Assembly (NCBI GenBank): GCA_015680685.1
Contig: MNCI01005541.1
Location: forward strand, 180,026 to 229,735
Reading direction: 5' to 3'
DNA length: 49,710 nt
Origin: Gnetum montanum
Taxonomy: Eukaryota; Streptophyta; Gnetopsida; Gnetales; Gnetaceae
The position numbers were made by a program, and so were the translations under genes. Below the pieces are notes generated by a model. It was not told where the DNA came from. It searched no databases and saw only the letters and a list, made by a program, of their open reading frames with translations. This document shows positions 10,641 to 20,474 of this stretch, one piece after another (position 1 is the first letter of the stretch; each line of letters starts with the position of its first letter).

Positions 10641-11580
10641 TAAGTTGTGCATGACTTTTCAAAGTGCATGCTAGAACCAACAAAATGAGCTAAAATTAGA
10701 AGATCTACACCTTGAGGATTTCAACTACTATCTAAAGCTTGCTGACATGCACTACTCTAATTTAGCTTTCTATCACAATAAGTAAGCATTTACGTGAGAT
10801 GGAAAAATAACTTGTAGGCTTTGTACTTTTTGAATGTGAATGTCAAGTTCACAATTAGACAAAAGGTAAGTTGCATAGTGTAATGGCAAAGCTTGAATAC
10901 TATCAAAGTGGGTTTACATAAGAAAGGGATGTAGGTGAGGATTTGACATGCAAAATGAATAACTACATGTACTATTTAACTAAATGTACTCTGGGACATA
11001 TATTCAACATGATAGTTTCTTAGAACTTTAGGAAAACATAAAGGTCAAAGAGTTATCACATAAAGGCTCATTGTTTATCCTACCAAGCATGGGTTGAGGA
11101 AGGCTGAGTAACTTGAAATTGAATGTGTAACGCATAAACTAACATAATGCTCTTCTCAAAAAAATAGCTTTGACCAAGAAGCCAACTACTAGGTGGTCCA
11201 ACTTTGTTATAGAAAATAAATAATTATCATCATAATGCTAGGGCAAGAACTTTTTCATAGAAATTATTATGGGTATGTATTGGGTATACTTTGTTATGAG
11301 AAATAAATAATTACTATCATCATAGCATTGAAACACAAAATTTAAGGCTAAAAAATTAGTATGACAAAAATTAGTTCACTCACTTTGAGTTTTTTAAAAC
11401 ATGAAAATGAACCCTAAAATTTTGTTAATTTAAGAAACAAAGAGATTCTATCAGCCAAATAATATACATATACATATATATATATATAAACATGTACCTA
11501 CACTAGTTTTAACATGTCATCGACTAACCACAACCCATATAAAGTGTAAATCACCATGATAATTATTATTTTTTAAAAAT
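10641..11580. other. AT-rich intergenic stretch with an AT microsatellite
   Basis: No gene or element recognised. A TA/CATA-rich simple repeat lies at about 11463-11488. Base composition changes sharply to a more balanced one at about 11590, where the 5' flank of the RRM gene begins. Confidence 0.5.
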
Positions 11581-11589
11581 AGAACCTTG

Positions 11590-11880
11590 AGGGATACCAA
11601 TTCCGAATTCGCTCAGGTTGGAGTACGGCAAGGGTAAGCGGCAATAAAGCAGGTAAATTACGGAGGTAGCCCTATTTCAAAGTCCGCGTAGGTACTGTCT
11701 CGTCTCCTCATCAGAAAATCGAGAAGGTTTTCAATTGCAATAGCGCTTGTTTGTTATGGATCTGTAACAAATTAGCTCTTCTCGCTGCGAGTTCCAGAAT
11801 TCGTTCGATTCAGCTACCTTATTTCCTGTTTGCCGATTAAACACAGAAGCCGAACCAGGTCATTGTTCATAGCTTATTTA
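11590..11880 (+). promoter_or_regulatory. Proximal promoter and 5' UTR of the RRM gene
   Basis: This is less AT-rich than its surroundings, as expected for a gene's 5' end. No clear TATA box is visible. A minimal upstream reading frame, ATG-GAT-CTG-TAA at 11756-11767, precedes the main ATG by 125 bases and could mildly reduce translation. The transcription start is not determinable by eye. Confidence 0.45.
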
Positions 11881-14096
11881 ATGGCGCCTTCGAAGACAGA
11901 CGAAGCATCTCATGCCGTTACGAACGGCGATTCCAGCAACGAAAATCAGGAAAACAGTCATCAAATCTCTGGCGAAGACAATCCGAAGAATAATTATGAT
12001 TCCAAAGACGAATCTAGTCCAGGGTATGTTTCTAGGGTTTCTTAGGGTTTCTTTCTTAAGTTGTTTTGGTGGATGTTTGTTTGCTTATTTTTTGGGGTTC
12101 GCTGCGATGGTTTTCAGGAAAATATTTATCGGCGGACTATCCAGGGAAACGACGACAGGTAGCTCGGGTTTTATCTGTTTGATACAACACCATTAGATCC
12201 ACACATTACGTTTCTATTTCGTTAGAAATTTAGTGCGTGCTCTTTTTCATGTTTCTTTTTTAAATAACAATTTCTACTTGGTGTGATTGTTGAATGTTTA
12301 AGTACTGCTTTGTTATTTGTTTACGATTTTGAATCTGCGGCTCCTCACGATTAGAAAGTAAAGAATATCATTGAATCTCCAAATGATTTTAGTCTTTTTG
12401 TTGATCCTTGGTTATTCTTGTAGCTTCCATTGGTATACAAGACTCTTGTATTAACCGCTAGTTAGGTTTCTAGAACGAAAATACAAAACTGAGTTTTAAT
12501 ACTTTTTGATCGGATGCAGACACTTTTACTAAATATTTCAGCAAGTATGGTGAGCTAACGGATTCCGTAATCATGAGGGATCGCATCACTGGTAATCCTC
12601 GGGGTTTCGGATTCGTAACGTATGCTGATCCCTCTGTTGTAGATAAAGTTATTAAGGACAAACATGTTATAGATGGTAAATTGGTAAGACTTCTTTTCCT
12701 GAACTTGGATATACTTTAATATTGCATAAACATACTTATTCAGTGTGATTAAGTTTTTTTTAAGGAGTTGATTGAGATTTCTCATCTTTTGGTTGTGATT
12801 TTTGTTTTGGAGAAATCACTATGATACCTTGATTATATGTTAAGGGTGAATTTTCCAAAAGAATTTTCGTAGGTCTATAACAAGGATTTCATAATGTGAT
12901 ATGTGTTTTCTGTAAATACCAGCTTAACAATGTTTTACAATTTTCGGGATTTGTGTTTCATTGCGATCTATTTTTTTTAGGTTGAAATTAAAAGAACAAT
13001 TCCGCGAGGCAATGTTCCATCTAAAGGTCCTAAAACGAAGAAAATTTTTGTTGGTGGAATACCCACAACGATGACCGAAGGTTTGTTTAACATTCTATAC
13101 TTTCTACGGTGGATTAAGATAAAATTTCCATCTTGAAGGTACAATGCTAATGCGATGTCTCCCTTTCAGATGAATTCAGAGATCACTTTTCTAAGTACGG
13201 CAAGGTTGTGGAACATCAGATTATGCTAGACCATTCAACAGGCCGATCAAGAGGTTTTGGTTTTATTACATTTGACAGTGAAAGTTCTGTTGAGGAAATT
13301 TTGTCACAGGGGAGGATGCATGATCTGGCTGGAAAGAAGGTATGGCTTTTGTGAGTCTTTTCTGTTTTTTCTTTCTTTTTGAATTATATCTCATTTATGG
13401 TATATACACTGTTTTTTCAACGGTAATACAGGATCTCATGGCCATCATGATATAACGTTTGAGGTAATTGTCCAAACGTTAGTCCGGGCTAGCTGTTGTA
13501 GAAAACGAATTTGGTTTAGGCTTTGGCATGAGAGAACAAAGACTATGTCTACTTTATTATGAACTATAATCTAGGCTAATTTTTGTTTGTTGTAGGTTGA
13601 AATTAAGAAGGCTGAGCCCAAGAAACCTTTGCCTGATTCCGAGCCTGCATATGGCATGGATAGTAGGCCCCCTTATCATTCAGGTGGTCGTGGAGGATAT
13701 GGGGAGTTATATGGCGGATTAGGTGCAGGTGGCTACAGTAGTTCGTATAGGACAGGAGCATACAGCGGTAGGCCAGGAGGTTATGGAACGTATGGAGGGC
13801 CAGACTACGGTAGTTCTTATGGAGGTTATGGTTCTGGTTCTTTAGGAAGTTATAGAGGTGACTCTGGAGGATATGGCAGTCGCTATGGTACATACAGCGG
13901 TGGATATGGGGGTTATGGGAGTGGAATGGTAGGTGGATACGGAGATTCAGATAGTTTTGTTGGTGGTTATGCCGGTAGTAGCTATGCTAGTGGTTATGAT
14001 TCAGGTCTTGGGAGTGGCTATGGGAGCAGTGCAGGCTTTGGAAGTAGGGGCTATGGTGGTGGCAGCAGTGGTCGCTATCATCCTTATGCAAGGTAG
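11881..14096 (+). CDS. Two-RRM glycine-rich RNA-binding protein (hnRNP-like, RBGD type), six exons
   Basis: Exons at 11881-12023, 12118-12158, 12520-12683, 12981-13080, 13170-13339 and 13596-14096; all junctions are GT...AG, and the frame joins to 372 codons plus TAG. ATG 11881 is the first in-frame ATG; an upstream extension has only TTG. The N-terminal 47 residues are acidic and polar. RRM1 has RNP2 KIFIGGLS (49-56) and RNP1 PRGFGFVTY (88-96). RRM2 has RNP2 KIFVGGIP (137-144) and RNP1 SRGFGFITF (176-184). Residues 220-372 are a Gly/Tyr/Ser low-complexity tail ending RYHPYAR, the ending known from Arabidopsis At3g13224-type proteins. Such proteins bind RNA in nucleus and cytoplasm, and related members form heat-induced condensates. 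The split of each RRM just after RNP2 looks like conserved plant hnRNP gene structure. No disruption is seen; this is the only intact gene here. Confidence 0.93.
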
Positions 14097-14340
14097 AATA
14101 GTCTCTAGCACATTTCTCTGTGAACTTTTAAGGCAAGAAAGGCCTACTTGTCCTGGAAAGATTTTAGCCCCCGAGTATAATGGTATTCGTTTGGTTGATT
14201 TATTTTGGAGAACATGTTGTATTACATTGTAATGGATGTCAACCTGCTGTAGGACTTCATTGGTCTACAAATGTGTACGTCCATTAGACATTGCACATAT
14301 CGGTATTTTTACATTATTAAGTTATCAAACAGATCTGATT
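14097..14340 (+). other. Probable 3' UTR of the RRM gene
   Basis: Follows the TAG stop and is T-rich, with several TGTA motifs typical of plant far-upstream polyadenylation elements (for example near 14217-14230). The cleavage site cannot be placed by eye. Confidence 0.4.
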
Positions 14341-16787
14341 TATAGGTTTCTTCAACCTTAGACAACTCACAGGTGAAATTCAAGTTTGGTTAATCATGTT
14401 ACTCTGGCTAATAATTACTAGCATTGTGTGATTTGTATTTTCATTTGCCATTGATCAGAGTCTGGTTGAAATGCGGATTTAAAGTGAATTAGTGTTATTT
14501 GTTTCGGCTGTGTCTCTGATTGGAATGACATTGTTATATGACTTGCTTAACTTGGGCGAGTGCATAGTTGTACTGGAACAATTTATTCTGATGTTATATA
14601 GCCTTACAACATCTGGCATTGGATGAGGTTACCAAGTTTGCGCTAGGATTAAATTTGTATTCTACGTAATATATAGTTTTGCTTAGAAACTTTGAACATG
14701 AACTAATTTGGTTATTGATATTATGCCTTATGTTAAGCGCTTTTGTGGATGGTTTACATTAGCTTTGATTTATGGGTGCGTACTGCGGTTATGGTTCCTT
14801 ATGCGAACTAGTTTTGGTTATGGTTCCGCTGGGATTGGTTCTGGTTGTGTTTAACGGTTTAGGCGCGTACCGGCTGGGATGACCTTTGAAATTTACATGA
14901 TTTTGCTACCGATTGTGCGTAACTGTTAAGAAAGTCCTCGGATTTGTTTCTGGAATCGCTCTGTTTGTGTTCTATGTGGTGACTTCGCCTGCATTAGGAT
15001 GGGAATCTTCTTCACCATGGGGCTGCTGTTATCTTCTATCTGTTTCTGCTATGTATTTCTATCATTTGTTTCTGATGTTTCTGCCCTACTGGTTACTGGC
15101 CAGAATATTATTGTTTTGCATCAATTTGTGTGCTATCACGGATCGTGGACAGGTTAGGTTTGATTCTAGACGTTACTATACTGCATTATTTGTTTTGTTT
15201 ATTTATTCTATCGCATTTCTTTTTATGTTTTTCTTTTGTTTTTATGCTACGGGCCTGAGAAAAGAGGAGATTATTTGTCTTCATCAACTAATCTTAGAAA
15301 AATATGATCTTTTTTCGATTTAATAAAGAGAAGATTCTCTTGAATTTCTAGCTCTTTCCTTGCCCAATCACATCGTGTTAGTTTGTAACATTGATGATGA
15401 TCAAAGTAAACAATGTAGTTTATTGTTTCTTGTTTTGACCTTTAAAAAATTCCGTCAACAATGGTCCTAAAAATTTGCATGTTCCACAATCCCAAATTGT
15501 GTCTCGATGTGCTGTTTTTAACTGCTTTTTGTAGGGTCATTTTGCTTTTTACTTTCTACCTGAATAGTCGGTAACACGATGTAGACCTACGAGTCAGAGA
15601 TCAGCATTTTTTAATGAATAGATTAATTGGAAATCCACATATCTTTAAATGCTTTATTTCTGTTTTAACTCACTTTATTCTCTTACATGATTGATTATGA
15701 TTTTTCATTCCACATTTGTAAATTCGCTTGTGTGATACCATTTTCTTCACTGTTTTATTATATTACGACTTAATCGGGTGAAATAGACGGGTTTTATTAA
15801 GTTGAAAGAATTATGGGAAACAGCTGAGTTAATTTTTGTAATGATGTGAAAATCGGTAAATTTTCGCCATCTGTTTGACGTTCCCTGCAAAATACAATGA
15901 GGTTACCGTTACTGTGATTGGTTAAATTTGCAGTTTCATTAACGTGCTTGGTATTAAGAAATGCGTGTTGTGGAGGTAAAACGTGGAAATTGTGGGTGCA
16001 TTTGAATAATCAACGGTTCATGGGGTAATCCTCTTTTTAGTGGAATGTGCCAATCTAAAAACTCAACTCTGTAAAAAGATCTATTAAAACAAAAACGTGA
16101 AGCAGTGGGCAAATTAGAAAACCTAACAATGGTAAAGCGCATATTCGATAAGTAATTCAATTAGCCTCCGAGCGAGAAGGGACATCTTGTGTACAACTTA
16201 TGACCCTGTCTCTTATTTGTTGATTACCATCTGCCTTTCCTTGATTCAACGTTTTTGTGTTATGTTAAAATTTATTAATAAATTTCCTTAATAAGGAAAT
16301 GCACGAGATTTTATTTAGTATTTCGAACGGATTGGCTACGAGTGTTTGGAAATACTGTATGAATAATCGAAGTCTTGCAAATAACTATGTATATTTTCTC
16401 ACGTTGTTGACGCAACGTCCAGATCTGGATGCTTATATATCATATAGACGTTTTAAGTAAATTTGGAGCGTTATTATTGTTAGCATTTTAAAAAATTTTA
16501 ACATGATTGAATAATCTTGTATCGGCCAAGAGGTTAAATGCGAAACATGTATAACGGTTTGATAATGTAACATCAAATTGTATTTTGTTCATAGCTCTTT
16601 AATGTAATGTTAATTAATATTTTTCAAAAGTTGCATCTTATGTTATGTACACTTTTTTATTTAGTATTGATGTTAAGATTTGATTTTTTAAAGGAAAAAG
16701 ATTCTCTTGGTTAATTGCAAATAGGTTTTATAAATATATAGGCTTAAGAATGTTATATTGCAATCCATTTATAACATGGTTTAGATT
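14341..16787. other. Intergenic DNA downstream of the RRM gene
   Basis: No gene or transposon recognised. At 14770-14850 the plus strand has repeated GGTTATGGTTCC-like units resembling the glycine/tyrosine codon runs of exon 6, possibly a degraded fragment of a gene tail. A T-rich open stretch to 15323 starts only from TTG and is not treated as a gene. From about 15330 to 16787 I see nothing assignable. Confidence 0.45.
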
Positions 16788-16960
16788 ATTGTTCAATTTG
16801 TTGCCTTATGGAAGTCTTAAGTTTGCTAAAATTTATATACTTGTGAATTTATATCATGATTAATTGATGGTGGTTTACATATTGTTCAATTTGTGAACTT
16901 ATATAAATTTTAAGTTTGTTAAAATTTAGACTTAAGAATTTATACCATGATTAATTGATG
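16788..16960. repeat. Imperfect 93-bp tandem repeat
   Basis: Two copies beginning ATTGTTCAATTTG (16788 and 16881) and both ending with a GATTAATTGATG sequence. Copies differ at several positions, so they are older than the adjoining 208-bp duplication. Confidence 0.7.
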
Positions 16961-16974
16961 ATATAATGTTGGGT

Positions 16975-17095
16975 GTTGAACCTTGTAGATATATAGTTCA
17001 ATTAGAACTTTTATAAAAGCATTGTCCACTAGAATTGAACCTATGACTTAGAGCTTTTAAACCAAGAGCCTTATTCTCATCATGTTAACACATCA
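16975..17095 (-). mobile_element. tRNA-derived SINE, first duplicated copy
   Basis: On the minus strand: an A-box-like TAACATGATGAGAATAAGG, then a B box (AGGTTCAATTCTAG), the shared body with CTAATTGAACTATATATCT, and a tail GGTTCAACACCC. It is clearly the same family as 8222-8376. Confidence 0.65.
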
Positions 17096-17182
17096 TTGAT
17101 AATGTTGGCATCTTATGAAATTTATTGAATGATATGATCATTTTACCTTCCAAAAAAGTTAATTGATGATATAATGTTGGGT

Positions 17183-17303
17183 GTTGAACCTTGTAGATAT
17201 ATAGTTCAATTAGAACTTTTATAAAAGCATTGTCCACTAGAATTGAACCTATGACTTAGAGCTTTTAAACCAAGAGCCTTATTCTCATCATGTTAACACA
17301 TCA
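17183..17303 (-). mobile_element. tRNA-derived SINE, second duplicated copy
   Basis: Identical to the copy at 16975-17095, carried along in the 208-bp tandem duplication and not an independent insertion. Confidence 0.65.
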
Positions 17304-17368
17304 TTGATAATGTTGGCATCTTATGAAATTTATTGAATGATATGATCATTTTACCTTCCAAAAAAGTT

Positions 17369-18455
17369 AATGATATAATGTGGAATCTCTCTTCATTGAC
17401 TTATGTGGAATTTTAAAAAATATTATTATTCATTTTTGTCTAGGGTGGGGTAGGTGTCTAACTCAAAAAAAAAAAAATATTAACAATGTGCAAAGAAAAT
17501 CCAAAGTACATCTCATGACATCTTAAAAAAACATGGAAAGAAAAAGCTTTCCAATTTGAGGATTGTTAGTCCCTAACTTTTCATTTTTTGTTAAATATCC
17601 TAATAATTTAAAGGGTTTTTTTGTTTTTTTATTTTAATTTATTGGATATGGCTTCGTCTATTTTTTTGTTGTAAATTTTGTTTAAATGAGATTGGTAAAA
17701 GTGAGAATCTAATATTTTAGATTTAGGTATTTTTGTTAGATAAAATACTATCTTTTATTAAATAATTTGGAAATACATATAGTCCTATGTTTTTTCTTTT
17801 TTTTTTAATTGGTGATATGTTTTGTCTTATTTAAACATGAACTTAAAGCATTAGAGAAGAAATAATCAACAATTTGAGAGTTAGGCATGTTGATTATTTA
17901 ATGTTTTGTTAAAAATTAATTTTAGAAAGTAAATAAGAAAATATAAAAAATATTAAAAAACTCATTTTCATAAGAAATAAAATTCATTCTAATGGATTAT
18001 ATTAAGTAATTCTTCAAGGTTAAGTTATTAAAATATTTTCAACATTACAATTTTGACTCTAGTTATTGGCATTATTTTTTGGATTTATCATCATGTTTGT
18101 TATATTGCAAAATAAATTTAAAGTTATAAAATTTATGATAAAATACTGTTTGTGTTTAACAAAGATTTAATCCAAAATGTACTATGTTTGCAATGTCTTG
18201 TGTTTCACTTAATAGTCAAAATGTTTAAAGTTTTGATACCTCTCTTGAATCTAAAATTTTAAAGGCATTAGCATGATTTCTTCTATTAATAAAGGGTGTA
18301 TTATTGATTATCAATCTTATGTTTTGTTCAAGGTAAATTTTAATTGTGATTTTTTGTTAGCATGTACGAATTATAAAGCTTAAATTAGAGTACTTTTGCT
18401 CTAATATTTTGCTCCCTAGCTTAGTTATATATTTATGATATATGTGTATAAGTTG
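17369..18455. other. AT-rich stretch, nothing assignable
   Basis: Poly-A/T runs (for example 17465-17477 and 17800-17812) and no recognisable gene. The 3' part may include the untranslated 5' end of the LINE that becomes recognisable at about 18456. Confidence 0.4.
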
Positions 18456-18893
18456 GCAACTTGGAATATTGGTACTTTTAATATAAAGGCTTTTAAAATT
18501 ATAGATGCCATGAAAAGATTTGCCTCTAAGAAATGAAATGGAAAGGGGGATAGAGCTAAAGAGAATCACTTAAATGGAGTGGGTTTTATCATTGATGAAA
18601 TTTTTAAAAATAAAGTGGTACAAGTATATTGCTAGGGTGATCAAATTATAGGTATCATACTTGTGCTTGGGAATACAATCATCATAAATATATATGCTTT
18701 GTAAATCCTCCTACAAAATTTGATTAAGCAAGATTTTTAAGATTTCCAAGGTTTGGTGCTTTGGAATATTTCCCAATAAAAAAGCATATTAATTGAAGAG
18801 GATTTTAGTGATCATGTTGGATTTATTAAAATGGGATATAATAATATTCATGGAGGACAAGGATTTGGAGAGCGCAATGATATAGAATATTCA
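18456..18893 (+). pseudogene. RTE-type LINE, 5' half: endonuclease domain
   Basis: The plus strand encodes the start of an apurinic-type endonuclease, ATWNIGT, followed by a GVGFIIDE block, a weak match to the D-F-N-G/H region (EEDFSDHVG) and GGQGFGERND. These are hallmarks of the EN domain of plant RTE LINEs, which nicks target DNA. It stops abruptly at 18893 where the LTR of element D begins. The reading resumes at about 36313 with LQFASAYDLKIANTYF, the next part of the same domain. Stops and frameshifts are present. Confidence 0.7.
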
Positions 18894-19394
18894 TGATGAG
18901 CAATTTGGTATTTTAATACTTTATCATCCAAGTTAGAAGTGTTCACATGGTATATGATATATTGATGTTGTTTGGCTTTACTTATGCAAAGTGCCAACAT
19001 GGTAAAAATGATTATAAATTTTATGTTTATGTGTAATGAAAATACAAAGGTATTTTCTCTTGTTGGTGTTTCTAGTTTGTTATACATATCTTGGGTTGAT
19101 GTAACTAGTACTAAGATTACCACTACTAAGTAAATCAAGTGAAGTCATTACTCGGTTATCAAACATTTATATTTTAAGCTTGAAACTAGTCATATGTATT
19201 TCTCCTTACTAAGAGACATTGGAAAAATAAAGGACTTAGAAAATGCAAGTGACTTAATGAAAATAAACATGAAAAGTAAAACAAAGCATCAATGAAAAAC
19301 AATATTGGTTTTTATTTTAGTTCATGAATAATCCACTTGAATAAAGATTTTGTATAATTGTTGTTCATAACATTGTGGGTGTTCATTTTAACTC
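18894..19394 (-). mobile_element. Element D 3' LTR, truncated
   Basis: Starts TGATGAG and matches the D 5' LTR at 35441-36115, including a 'GTATATGATATATTGATGTTG' stretch and the GTGGGTGTTCATTTTAACTC region. About 190 bp corresponding to the promoter end of the LTR are missing, so the LTR breaks off in a palindromic junction before element C sequence. Confidence 0.7.
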
Positions 19395-19470
19395 ATGTTA
19401 TGAACACCCACAATGTTACTAACAACTCACAATGTTAACAAAATGAACACCCACAATGTTGTTCATAGCA
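19370..19470. repeat. Palindromic junction between two LTR fragments
   Basis: AACATTGTGGGTGTTCAT is followed after a short loop by its exact inverse ATGAACACCCACAATGTT, then by a second inverted copy of GAACACCCACAATGTT. A TTTAACTC microhomology lies at both sides. This marks the rearrangement that fused the LTR of D to the LTR of C. Confidence 0.8.
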
Positions 19471-19489
19471 TTGCATTTTGTCTTTGTGA

Positions 19490-20183
19490 GTTTAACTCAT
19501 GGTGAGGTATATGAAATTGATGTTGTATGGGCCATATTGCTTCTAGTAAACATGAAATAAATGGAAAGTAATTCTAAGTTTAAGTAAATAGTAAGCATAT
19601 CTAATCTAGCCTATGCAATGAGCAGTTGGTTTCAACCTCTTGTTCATACCTTAGACTTTGTACAACTACTATTGGGATAACTGAGTACTTCACTATTGAG
19701 TGTACCAAGCAATAGTACTACTTCATTATCAAATAGTTAGACTTAAGTGTTTGAGATCAATTGTACTCATTTTGCTTAACAATAGTAATGGTAAAGTGCA
19801 TAGAAAGTAAATCAGTAACTATGAAAATAGTAAACATTAAATTAAATGAAAGTAGAAATAAAATTAAGGGTTGCTACAATAATGTAATGTACCTAAGTAT
19901 ATTACACTTGATTAAAAACTTCATTTAATTACTTAATGACATTGTAGGCACACATTGCTAAGTACTAAAAGCTAAAATTATGAAAACAAATTGAAAGAGT
20001 TTTGCTATTATGTGTTAGCAAATCTATTGTGGATCCATGCATCTAAGTGTTGTTTTTATAGGTTGGCATGCCCCCTGTGATATCGTTTATACGATAATGT
20101 ATCATGAAATATGATATCAAATCTATGACATTGTAGATATGATATTGTAACTACAATATTGTTATGATGAAATTTTTTACTTT
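19490..20183 (-). mobile_element. Element C 3' LTR, truncated
   Basis: Matches the C 5' LTR from 29005 to about 29681, including a GTGATATCGTTTATACGAT-type stretch and the shared ending ...GAAATTTTT.ACTTTAT. The first 150 bp of the left end are missing at the palindromic junction. Confidence 0.65.
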
Positions 20184-20379
20184 ATCCTCAAGTTAAAAAA
20201 AGAAGAAGAAGAGAATTGAGTCCTTTACAAAATAGGTAGGTAGATTTACATGACACTAATTACTCTATACATGATTGATTGAAAATTCATCCTCAAGTTA
20301 AAGAAAGAAGAAGAAGAGAATTGAGTCCTTTACAAAATAGGTAGGTAGATTTACATGACACTAATTACTCTATACATGA
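20184..20379. repeat. 105-bp tandem duplication beside the eroded PPT of element C
   Basis: ATCCTCAAGTTAAA... at 20184 is repeated from 20289 with one visible difference (AAAAAAAG versus AAAGAAAG). Each copy contains a GAAGAAGAAGA run. It lies between the accessory gene end and the LTR, where other members have PPT-adjacent sequence. Confidence 0.85.
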
Positions 20380-20474
20380 CTCTTGAGTGTTGTAGTGGTG
20401 TTTTACAAAAATGATACAAACATGACACGACAAACTATAACAAAAACCAAAATTCGATGAAGCTTGATGTTGTG

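Larger units (their letters stand above)
16953..17368. repeat. Perfect 208-bp tandem duplication containing a SINE
   Basis: Bases 16953-17160 and 17161-17368 read identically by eye. Each unit holds a minus-strand SINE copy. Identity with no substitutions in a region of otherwise degraded repeats points to a very recent duplication or to an assembly artefact. Confidence 0.92.

Noticed and set aside
13603-13893. Antisense 96-codon frame opposite exon 6
   Set aside because: It is a shadow of the glycine-rich codon pattern on the other strand.
14913-15323. 136-codon hydrophobic open frame downstream of the RRM gene
   Set aside because: It starts from TTG, not ATG; the hydrophobic look comes from T-rich DNA; no domain or homology is recognisable.
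19370-19470. CRISPR-like or functional direct repeats
   Set aside because: There are only three short copies in mixed orientation at an LTR-LTR junction in a plant genome; a rearrangement scar explains them.
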